Shown one piece after another: positions 1-5,211 of a stretch of 10,110 nucleotides of DNA. The notes beneath the pieces are model-generated. The model was not told the DNA's origin, made no database searches, and worked only from the letters and a program-made list of their open reading frames with translations. This DNA comes from an uncultured Clostridia bacterium. Its GTDB lineage: Bacteria; Bacillota; Clostridia; Oscillospirales; CAG-272. Location: contig CAJGCD010000054.1 in the NCBI GenBank assembly GCA_904501715.1, forward strand, positions 1 through 10,110. The letters are read 5' to 3'. Each line of letters opens with the position of its first letter. The stretch's first letter is position 1. The translations under genes and the position numbers were made by a program.

Positions 1-36
1 AAGTGAAAAGGGAAGCTTTCTTACAAGCTCATCCAT
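1..36 (-). CDS. dnaB: Replicative DNA helicase DnaB, first 12 codons only (partial)
   Basis: Reading leftward from the ATG at 36-34, the frame stays open to the window edge and gives MDELVRKLPFSL. This resembles the N-terminal opening of bacterial replicative helicases, where a short polar start is followed by a P-x-x-x-EAEQ stretch that would lie just outside the window. An AAGG sequence sits about 10 bases upstream of the ATG. In Bacillota the order gdpP (yybT), rplI, dnaB (dnaC in Bacillus) is strongly conserved, and this frame starts 31 bases after the rplI stop on the same strand. The family function is unwinding DNA at the replication fork as a ring hexamer loaded at the origin. With only 12 residues visible, the call rests mainly on synteny plus weak sequence similarity. 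Confidence 0.72.
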   Translation of the reverse strand, partial: MDELVRKLPFSL

Positions 37-67
37 TTTATAAAAACCTTACCTTTCTGAGTGTGAT

Positions 68-520
68 TTACTGCTTTTTTGAGGTTACCTCAACGGTTAT
101 CTTGCCCGAAACGTCATTGAACAGCTTGGCATCTGCCTTGAAGGTTCCAAAGGATTTGATGGGCTCGGCGAGGGTGATCTTTCTTTTGTCGATAGCTATG
201 CCGTGCTTTTTCTGGAGCTCCTCGGAGATATCCTTCGCGGTGACCGAGCCGTAAAGCTTTTTGTCGGGTCCTGCGGCATATTCAAACACTACGACGATAG
301 TTTCAAGCTTTTTAGCTATTTCCTTAGCCTCGGCTCTTTCTACGTCTATTTTGTGTTGCTTGGATGCTTCCTTATTTTTTATCTCGTTTATAGCCTTGTT
401 ATCGGCGGGTATGGCAAGCTTCTTGGGGAAAAGAAAATTTCTTGCGTATCCGTCGGATACTTCAACTATCTGGTCCTTTTTTCCTTGACCTTTAACGTCT
501 GCGCATAAAATAACTCTCAT
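68..520 (-). CDS. rplI: 50S ribosomal protein L9
   Basis: This 150-residue protein has the usual length and two-domain plan of bacterial L9. The N-terminal 23S-rRNA-binding domain (about residues 1-50) carries the L9 signature region: GQGKK at 11-15 and VSDGYARNFLFPKKLA at 21-36. A long charged connecting helix (about 41-75) follows. The C-terminal domain (about 80-150) contains LYGSVTAKDI and the segment around KSFGTF typical of the family. L9 binds near the base of the L1 stalk of the large subunit and helps maintain translation fidelity. The ATG at 520 has a strong AAAGGAG seven bases upstream. It starts 19 bases after the gdpP stop and is followed by dnaB, so it is the middle gene of a leftward operon. 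Residues 5-7 (LCA) differ from the more common L-E/A-D in this stretch, but nothing suggests loss of function. Confidence 0.97.
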   Translation of the reverse strand: MRVILCADVKGQGKKDQIVEVSDGYARNFLFPKKLAIPADNKAINEIKNKEASKQHKIDVERAEAKEIAKKLETIVVVFEYAAGPDKKLYGSVTAKDISEELQKKHGIAIDKRKITLAEPIKSFGTFKADAKLFNDVSGKITVEVTSKKQ

Positions 521-537
521 TTTATATCTCCTTTGTG
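521..537 (-). promoter_or_regulatory. Ribosome binding site of rplI
   Basis: On the minus strand the bases before the rplI ATG read AAAGGAGATATAAA, a near-perfect Shine-Dalgarno sequence with seven bases to the start codon. It fixes the start of rplI and is much stronger than the site before gdpP. That fits higher translation of a ribosomal protein from a transcript shared with a low-abundance signalling enzyme. Confidence 0.85.
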
Positions 538-539
538 TT

Positions 540-2651
540 TTATTCGTTAATTTCTTTTTCGTCTGTGTTCAGATTGTCAAGATAGTCGTCGATGGCAGCC
601 GTAAGAAGCGCTTCTGCTTCTTCAAGAGTGCTGCTCTTTATAGCGGCACCTGCCATATCGAAGTGACCTCCTCCGCCCAAGCGCTCGGCAATGAGCTGAA
701 CGTTAAGGCTTCCATCGGAGCGTGCCGAAATATGGACGTCATCGCCCACAAGTATGAGGGCAAATGCGGCGTTCACGTGCCTTATGGCGAGAAGCTTGTC
801 AGATGCCTTTGCCGCCAGCACTCTGCTGTTGGAGCTTCCGGGGTCTGTGGCACTGGCTATGGCTATTCTGTCGCGGTATATCTTGGCGTTGCTTCCAAAC
901 TGAGCGGCAGAGAGGTAATCCTCAAACGCCTCCTCGAAGAAGGTACGGGCATATTCGGGGTCAGCGCCCGAGTTTTTAAGATAGAGCGCCGCCGCGAAGG
1001 TACGCATACCTACGGTTCTTGTAAAGTTTTTGGTGTCCAGCATAATTCCCGACAGCATAATATTGGCTTCTTCCTTGAAGCTTATATCTGCGGGCAGGGT
1101 CTCCTCCAGCATTTCGGCTATGAGCTCGCAGGCAGAGGATGCCGAGGGGTCGATATATGCCAGCTCGGGCTCTTCAAGAAATTCCTCTTTCTTTATATGA
1201 TGGTCAATAATGACCTTCTTAAAGGTATTCTTAGCCAATTCGGGAGCTTCAACGATAGCAAGATTGTTTGCGTCTACTATTATAAGAAGTGTGTCAGAAT
1301 TGTTGTAATCAAGGGCACTGACGCCGTCAATGAAGGTGTTCTTGTATTCTGCCAGCGCGCAAAGACGCGAGGTGCTGGCAAGGAAGTTTTCAGATTGAGT
1401 ATCCACAACTATTTTTACGTCAATATCCTCAAACATATTGCGAATGAGCACGGTCATGCCAATGCAAGCACCGATAGAGTCAAAATCGGGAGTTCTGTGT
1501 CCCATGATGAGCACGTTGGAGGAATTTTCTATGAGAGCCGCGAGCTTAGCGTAGATTATCTTTCCGTGACCGCGGGTTCGCTTCTGAAGAGTTTTTGTCT
1601 TTGCTCCAAAATAGAATATTCCCGTCTGATTTTTAAGTACCACCTGGTCACCGCCGCGCTGAAGCGCCATATCAAGAGATACCATGGCGTCGTGCTCACG
1701 CTCCTCAAGAGTCTCTCCCGTGGTAGCGATACCCATAGAAACCGTGAGGGGAATATGCGCGTCGCCTATCTCTATTTTGTGGACCTCGCCAAGGATTGCG
1801 AATTTGTTTCGAACACATTCGTGAAGCATTTCCTGAGTAAAGAGTATTAAAAACTTATTGTTTTCATACTCACGAATGACTCCGCCCATATTGGTTGCCC
1901 AGTCTCCCAGAAGCTTTCCTATCTTTCGTGTTTCGTCCTGATAGCTTATCTTAACGTACTGCGCTATTTCCTCAAGATTGTCTATAACTATATATCCGAT
2001 AGCGGTGTGCTTGTCGTAATGAAGCTTAGCCAATTGACAAAGCTCGGTGATATCGTGAAATACTATCATATAGTAGGTCTTGCCCTTTGAGGAAAGGGGG
2101 TAGGATTCCATACGGAATTTTCTGCCCTTTATCTCTGCTATTTCCGCCTTTTTTACATCCTTAAGGGGAATATCCTCGTAGTATTCGCTGTCGTTTTCCT
2201 CGTTGAAGGACATTTTTTCATGGTTGATACTTATAAGCTCGGAAAGGTTTATAGAGCAAAGAGAATTTATGTCAAGATTGAAGAGCGATTCTATAATACC
2301 TACCGCATTTGAAAAAGCCGAGTTGGCGGTAATTATCCGTCCTTGCTCATTGACTACGGCGTAGGGAAGCTTCAGTTGATGCCTGAAGGTGTATATAACG
2401 CTCTGTGTTTGCTCCTCAGATGCGTTTGATTCAAGTCTGAAAAGCTTCAGACGCTTGTGTACAAAAAGATATATCACCATAGAGATAACGCCGTAAAGCA
2501 CTATCATAACTATGCCGCATATCATAGGGTCAAAGCCCGCGAAGGCGCACAGGGCAGTGTGTGCGGCGAGCATAAATATAGCGAGTATCATATATATCCT
2601 TGAGGGTATCTCCTCAAGGCGGGTCAGCCAATCGAATCTTTTATTCTGCAT
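540..2651 (-). CDS. gdpP: Cyclic-di-AMP phosphodiesterase GdpP (PAS, degenerate GGDEF, DHH/DHHA1)
   Basis: A 703-residue membrane enzyme that hydrolyses cyclic di-AMP to pApA, lowering the signal that controls potassium and osmolyte balance and cell-wall homeostasis in Bacillota. Two membrane helices lie at about 18-40 and 43-64. A PAS-like domain (about 84-203, with LPYAVVNEQGRIITAN) follows. A degenerate GGDEF domain spans about 205-340; its active-site motif is replaced by YENNKF near 262-267, and it ends with the GdpP hallmark QRGGDQVVLK at 331-340. The DHH domain has H385/D389/D391, D460, DHH at 483-485 and D539; the DHHA1 domain has GGGGHFDMAGAA at 659-670. All metal-binding positions look intact. 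The start is somewhat uncertain: AAAGGA lies about 15 bases before the ATG at 2651, whereas Met21 (2591) has AAGGA five bases upstream, but starting there would place the first membrane helix at residue 1. A stop codon lies in frame just upstream of 2651. Confidence 0.95.
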   Translation of the reverse strand: MQNKRFDWLTRLEEIPSRIYMILAIFMLAAHTALCAFAGFDPMICGIVMIVLYGVISMVIYLFVHKRLKLFRLESNASEEQTQSVIYTFRHQLKLPYAVVNEQGRIITANSAFSNAVGIIESLFNLDINSLCSINLSELISINHEKMSFNEENDSEYYEDIPLKDVKKAEIAEIKGRKFRMESYPLSSKGKTYYMIVFHDITELCQLAKLHYDKHTAIGYIVIDNLEEIAQYVKISYQDETRKIGKLLGDWATNMGGVIREYENNKFLILFTQEMLHECVRNKFAILGEVHKIEIGDAHIPLTVSMGIATTGETLEEREHDAMVSLDMALQRGGDQVVLKNQTGIFYFGAKTKTLQKRTRGHGKIIYAKLAALIENSSNVLIMGHRTPDFDSIGACIGMTVLIRNMFEDIDVKIVVDTQSENFLASTSRLCALAEYKNTFIDGVSALDYNNSDTLLIIVDANNLAIVEAPELAKNTFKKVIIDHHIKKEEFLEEPELAYIDPSASSACELIAEMLEETLPADISFKEEANIMLSGIMLDTKNFTRTVGMRTFAAALYLKNSGADPEYARTFFEEAFEDYLSAAQFGSNAKIYRDRIAIASATDPGSSNSRVLAAKASDKLLAIRHVNAAFALILVGDDVHISARSDGSLNVQLIAERLGGGGHFDMAGAAIKSSTLEEAEALLTAAIDDYLDNLNTDEKEINE

Positions 2652-2681
2652 ATTTTAGAAGATCCGTCCTTTCGTAAGTTT

Positions 2682-2705
2682 AGCCGAGGGCATTTTCTTT
2701 CGGCT
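2682..2705 (-). other. Weak hairpin in the gdpP leader
   Basis: In the predicted leftward transcript, AGCCGA and TCGGCT form a 6-bp stem around a 12-base loop, between the promoter and the distant ribosome binding site of gdpP. No U-tract follows, so it is not a terminator. The leader of about 90 bases is too short for a cyclic-di-AMP (ydaO-type) riboswitch, and none of its conserved elements is visible. A role is unproven. Confidence 0.35.
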
Positions 2706-2747
2706 TATCTATATAAGAGTCAACAAACATAATTACCCTATTATAAT

Positions 2748-2776
2748 ATTATAGCATAAAGTATAAGTTTTGTAAA
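2748..2776 (-). promoter_or_regulatory. Promoter of the gdpP-rplI-dnaB operon
   Basis: On the minus strand, TTTACA (2776-2771) is followed by a 17-base spacer and TATAAT (2753-2748). TGC directly before the -10 box makes an extended -10 element. This is a near-consensus sigma-A/sigma-70 promoter. Transcription would start near 2741, giving a leader of about 90 bases before the ATG at 2651. Confidence 0.82.
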
Positions 2777-2865
2777 CAGATTTTTCTTCTTTTTACATTA
2801 TTTATATATTTTCTTCGGTTTTTTGAAAAGTTTGGAACAAAATCTAAAAAAATATGAAAAAACTA

Positions 2866-2894
2866 TTGCAAAATACTAAAAAACGTGGTATAAT
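2866..2894 (+). promoter_or_regulatory. Promoter of the rimP-nusA-ylxR-ylxQ-infB operon
   Basis: TTGCAA (2866-2871) is followed by a 17-base spacer and a perfect TATAAT (2889-2894). TGG directly upstream of the -10 box forms an extended -10 element that can offset the imperfect -35 box (4 of 6 consensus bases). A-tracts lie upstream like an UP element. The start site is predicted near 2901, giving a leader of about 62 bases before the rimP ATG. Confidence 0.85.
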
Positions 2895-2907
2895 ACGAGA
2901 AGTAATG

Positions 2908-2933
2908 AGAGTGGGCTTGAGAGAGCCCACTCT
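2908..2933 (+). ncRNA. 5'-terminal hairpin in the rimP operon leader
   Basis: AGAGTGGGCT (2908-2917) and AGCCCACTCT (2924-2933) form a perfect 10-bp stem with a six-base TGAGAG loop. An adjacent G-T (2907/2934) and T-A (2906/2935) pair could extend it to 12. It begins only about 5-7 bases after the predicted transcription start. The downstream bases TTAATTGTTAATTTT are U-rich but interrupted, so it could be a weak attenuator, a site for control by NusA or another product of the operon, or a stabilising 5' cap-like stem. The structure is seen directly; its function is inference. Confidence 0.6.
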
Positions 2934-2962
2934 TAATTGTTAATTTTGGTTGTGGAGGAGCT

Positions 2963-3433
2963 ATGGCGAAAAATTCGAAAAGCATTTCCGAGATCGTCCG
3001 TGCTTTGGCAGAACCTTTAGCCGAAGAGCTTGGCTGCTGGGTGTGGGACGTTGAATTTGTTAAAGAAGGAACGAGAAAAATACTTCGTATAACGATAGAC
3101 TCCGAGGATGGGATAGATATCAACGTGTGCGAGCAGCTGCACAGAGCTATCGACCCCTTGCTTGACGAGGCAGACCCTATTGAGGAAGCGTATTATCTCG
3201 AGGTGTCCTCCCCCGGTATAGAAAGAGAGCTTAGAACGCAGGTCCATATAGATGCTTGTGAGGGCTGGGACGTTGAGGTCAAGCTTTATGCTCCCGTAAA
3301 CGGAGTTAAGGTGTTCAGAGGTGTGTTGCTTCCATCGGGCGAAAACGAGGAGATACGCATAGAATGTAACGGAAATGTGCTTGAATTTGAGAAATCCGCC
3401 GTTGCAAAAATAAACACCTATTTTGAATTTTGA
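2963..3433 (+). CDS. rimP: Ribosome maturation factor RimP
   Basis: A 156-residue protein of the RimP (YlxS/DUF150) family, which binds the 30S subunit during assembly and helps mature the 3' domain of 16S rRNA. The N-terminal alpha/beta domain (about 8-90) shows the family pattern: WDVEFVKEG at 28-36, LRITID at 41-46, the conserved helix around CEQLHRAIDPLLDE (56-69), and the hallmark YLEVSSPGIERELRT at 78-92. The C-terminal SH3-like barrel (about 95-155) follows. GGAGGAG (2954-2960) lies immediately upstream of the ATG; spacing is short but the site is strong. It is the first gene of the operon and sits 47 bases from the first possible nusA start, an order (rimP then nusA) conserved across bacteria. 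Nothing is missing or broken. Confidence 0.96.
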   Translation: MAKNSKSISEIVRALAEPLAEELGCWVWDVEFVKEGTRKILRITIDSEDGIDINVCEQLHRAIDPLLDEADPIEEAYYLEVSSPGIERELRTQVHIDACEGWDVEVKLYAPVNGVKVFRGVLLPSGENEEIRIECNGNVLEFEKSAVAKINTYFEF

Positions 3434-3446
3434 AAAAATATTGATT

Positions 3447-3468
3447 AAAAATACAGTAAAAATACAGT
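3447..3468 (+). repeat. Perfect 11-bp tandem repeat in the rimP-nusA spacer
   Basis: AAAAATACAGT occurs twice with no gap (3447-3457 and 3458-3468), followed by AAAGGA, the ribosome binding site of nusA. This looks like a recent tandem duplication, possibly by replication slippage. It lengthens the spacer between rimP and nusA by one helical turn and lies immediately before the translation signal. Confidence 0.8.
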
Positions 3469-3486
3469 AAAGGATGGGCTTTGAAA

Positions 3487-4512
3487 ATGAACAAGGAATT
3501 TTTTGTAGCAATAGACCTTCTTGAAAAGGAAAAGGGAATACCTAAGGAGTATATGATAGAGAAGGTTGAGGCGGCTCTTGTCTCCGCTTGCAAGAAGGAA
3601 TACGGAGCAAATACTCTCGTAAGAGTTAACATTGATCCCGTAAAAGAGGACGTAAAGGTATATATCCAAAAGGAGGTCGTAGAGGAGGTAACCAATCCTC
3701 AGTGCGAGATATCTCTTGAGGACGCAAAGGCTATCAGCCGCAGATATACTCTCGGAAAAATGGTAGAAACCGAGGTCAAGCCCAAAAACGTTCGCAGACT
3801 CAGCGCAGGAGCCGCTAAGTCGGTTATAATTCAGGGAATTCGCGAGGGCGAGCGAAAGGCTATGCAGGAGGCTTACGAAAACAAGCGCGAGGAGATAATC
3901 ACCGCCACCGTAAGCAAGGTATTCAGCGACAACGGAAACGTTCTGCTTGATACAGGTAACGGACACGCAACGCTTCTTAAATCCGAGCAGATACCCGACG
4001 AGACCTTTGTGGTTGGCGAAAAGATAAAGGTATTCGTAATGGAGGTAAACAAGGAGGCAAGAGGTCCTCTGGTTACTCTCTCCAGATCACATTCGGGATT
4101 GGTTCGCAGAATGTTCGAACTTGAGATTCCCGAGATACAGGACGGAATAGTTATGGTCAAGGGAGTTTCCCGTGAGGCGGGCTCCAGAACCAAGATAGCC
4201 GTATGGTCCAGAGACGATGACGTCGATGCGGTTGGAGCTTGTATCGGTAATCACGGTATGAGAATCCAAGAGATAGTTAAGGAGCTTCGCGGAGAAAAGA
4301 TAGATATCGTAAGATACAGCGAGGACCCCGCCGAGTACGTTGCGGCAGCACTTGCGCCTGCGGCTGTAAATAGCGTTGAATTTATAGAGGATAGAGTTTG
4401 CAGAGTCCTCGTAAGCAACGACCAGCTTTCCTTGGCTATCGGTAAGGAAGGACAGAACGTACGTCTGGCAGCAAGACTTACGGGTATGAAGATAGATATC
4501 AAGGCTGAGTAA
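3487..4512 (+). CDS. nusA: Transcription termination/antitermination factor NusA
   Basis: NusA binds RNA polymerase at the RNA exit channel and affects pausing, intrinsic termination and antitermination. From the ATG at 3487 the protein has 341 residues, the compact Firmicutes form without the C-terminal acidic repeats of Escherichia coli. Domains in order are the polymerase-binding N-terminal domain (about 1-125, opening NKEFFVAIDLLEKEKGIP), S1 (about 133-200), KH1 (about 205-280) and KH2 (about 283-341, with LSLAIGKEGQNVRLAARL). The KH1 loop reads GNHGMRI at 254-260, where most NusA proteins have G-P-R/K-G. The start is ambiguous: AAAGGA at 3469-3474 is 12 bases before this ATG but 6 bases before an in-frame TTG at 3481, which would add two residues (fMet-Lys). 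The ATG matches the usual family N-terminus. The stop lies 19 bases before ylxR. Confidence 0.96.
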   Translation: MNKEFFVAIDLLEKEKGIPKEYMIEKVEAALVSACKKEYGANTLVRVNIDPVKEDVKVYIQKEVVEEVTNPQCEISLEDAKAISRRYTLGKMVETEVKPKNVRRLSAGAAKSVIIQGIREGERKAMQEAYENKREEIITATVSKVFSDNGNVLLDTGNGHATLLKSEQIPDETFVVGEKIKVFVMEVNKEARGPLVTLSRSHSGLVRRMFELEIPEIQDGIVMVKGVSREAGSRTKIAVWSRDDDVDAVGACIGNHGMRIQEIVKELRGEKIDIVRYSEDPAEYVAAALAPAAVNSVEFIEDRVCRVLVSNDQLSLAIGKEGQNVRLAARLTGMKIDIKAE

Positions 4513-4531
4513 AAAGATATCGGAGGGACAG

Positions 4532-4819
4532 ATGGAGCAGAATAAAAAGCAAAAGAAAATTCCTCTACGACAGTGCCTCGGATGTAACGAACATAAACCG
4601 AAAAAAGAGCTTTTAAGAGTAGTAAGAACTCCCGAGGGAGAGGTAGTTCTTGATTTTACGGGCAAAAAATCGGGACGCGGAGCGTATATATGTTATAGCG
4701 CAAAGTGCCTGAAGAAGGCAAGAAAATCAAGGCGTATAGAGAGCAATCTCGAAATCGGTATCCCTGAGGAAATATACGATAAAATGGAAAGCGAGCTTGA
4801 GGAATATGAGCGAGCTTGA
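4532..4819 (+). CDS. rnpM: YlxR family protein, RNase P modulator RnpM
   Basis: A 95-residue basic protein of the YlxR (DUF448) family, which in Bacillota is nearly always between nusA and ylxQ/infB. Work in Bacillus subtilis links the family to binding the RNA subunit of RNase P and modulating its activity. Visible family features are PLRQCLGC at 11-18, KKELLRVVR at 24-32, DFTGKKSGRGAYIC at 41-54 and a following helix with C59. The four cysteines (C15, C18, C54, C59) could form a zinc site, as seems common in clostridial members; this is inference. GGAGGG (4522-4527) is four bases before the ATG, a strong ribosome binding site. Its 3' end overlaps the start of ylxQ by 14 bases, so the two are likely translationally coupled. 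Confidence 0.93.
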   Translation: MEQNKKQKKIPLRQCLGCNEHKPKKELLRVVRTPEGEVVLDFTGKKSGRGAYICYSAKCLKKARKSRRIESNLEIGIPEEIYDKMESELEEYERA

Positions 4820-5147
4820 GAAAAACGCGAAAGCGGGGGAACAAAGGCTCCTCGGAGCGTTGGGACTCTGCGCCAGAGCGAGAAAGCTTATTTTCGGTGT
4901 TCCTATGATATGCGACGCGATGAAAAAAGGCGGAAAGGATGCCCCTTTAATTATCTTTGAAGCGTCGGATAGCTCGGAGAACACCCACAAAAAAATCGCA
5001 GACAAATCCGCATACTATAAGGTCAGGACGGTTCGCTTGAATTGCGACGGAGCTACATTGGCGTCGGCTTTGGGAAAGACCTCCTCACTGGCGGCAGTGG
5101 CGATAACGGACATTCAGATGTGCCGAATGGTAGAGAAATATATCTGA
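4806..5147 (+). CDS. ylxQ: L7Ae/L30e/S12e/Gadd45 family protein YlxQ
   Basis: A 113-residue protein of the L7Ae superfamily, the YlxQ (RplGA-like) branch found between ylxR and infB. Members are predicted or shown to bind kink-turn RNA. Visible family pattern: LLGALGLCARARKLIFG at 15-31, the conserved helix with CDAMKKG, a strand and turn reading FEASDSSENTHKKIADKS at 51-68, and LASALGK followed by the hydrophobic strand AAVAITD. The ATG at 4806 lies inside the last codons of ylxR; GAGGA just upstream could serve as a closely spaced ribosome binding site. An in-frame TTG at 4797 would add three residues but has no better signal. The overlap suggests reinitiation after ylxR. It is followed by a 64-base spacer before infB. 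Confidence 0.92.
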   Translation: MSELEKNAKAGEQRLLGALGLCARARKLIFGVPMICDAMKKGGKDAPLIIFEASDSSENTHKKIADKSAYYKVRTVRLNCDGATLASALGKTSSLAAVAITDIQMCRMVEKYI

Positions 5148-5172
5148 CACACAAGGGCAACCTAAATCCAGG

Positions 5173-5186
5173 AAAGGAAATCCTTT
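5173..5186 (+). other. Small hairpin covering an upstream Shine-Dalgarno-like site before infB
   Basis: AAAGG (5173-5177) pairs with CCTTT (5182-5186) around an AAAT loop. It would hide the GGAAAGGA sequence that could otherwise serve the in-frame TTG at 5185, and so argues for the downstream ATG at 5212 as the infB start. A five-pair stem is only marginally stable. Confidence 0.35.
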
Positions 5187-5193
5187 GCTACGC

Positions 5194-5202
5194 AAGGGAA
5201 AG
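5194..5202 (+). promoter_or_regulatory. Ribosome binding site of infB
   Basis: AGGGAAAGG lies nine bases before the ATG at 5212. This purine-rich site, together with the normal IF-2 N-terminus that follows, supports 5212 rather than the TTG at 5185 as the start. Confidence 0.7.
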
Positions 5203-5211
5203 GTACGAACT

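Larger units (their letters stand above)
2652..2962. other. Divergent, A/T-rich intergenic regulatory region (311 bases)
   Basis: This is the only gene-free stretch over 300 bases. From left to right it holds the gdpP leader with a weak hairpin, the leftward promoter (2748-2776), a T-rich then A-rich stretch (about 2777-2865), the rightward promoter (2866-2894) and the short rimP leader with its hairpin. In the A-rich part, A-tracts centre near 2827, 2840, 2849, 2859, 2871 and 2880, an average of about 10.6 bases apart, which would bend DNA just upstream of and within the rimP promoter. I see no convincing operator palindrome, tRNA or riboswitch here. Confidence 0.75.

Noticed and set aside
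663..1850. A 395-codon open frame on the plus strand opposite gdpP
   Set aside because: It is the shadow of the DHH and GGDEF coding region of gdpP. It has no recognisable motif and no clear ribosome binding site.
2651..2741. Possible cyclic-di-AMP (ydaO-type) riboswitch before gdpP
   Set aside because: The leader of about 90 bases is too short and shows only a weak 6-bp stem with none of the conserved elements of that riboswitch.
2908..2950. Leader hairpin as a plain intrinsic terminator
   Set aside because: The downstream U-run is broken (TTAATTGTTAATTTT), and a full terminator just after the promoter would silence an essential operon. Partial attenuation remains possible and is listed as a finding.
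5185..5211. TTG at 5185 as the infB start
   Set aside because: It needs a rare start codon, its ribosome binding site can pair with the start region, and the ATG at 5212 has a good AGGGAAAGG and a normal N-terminus.
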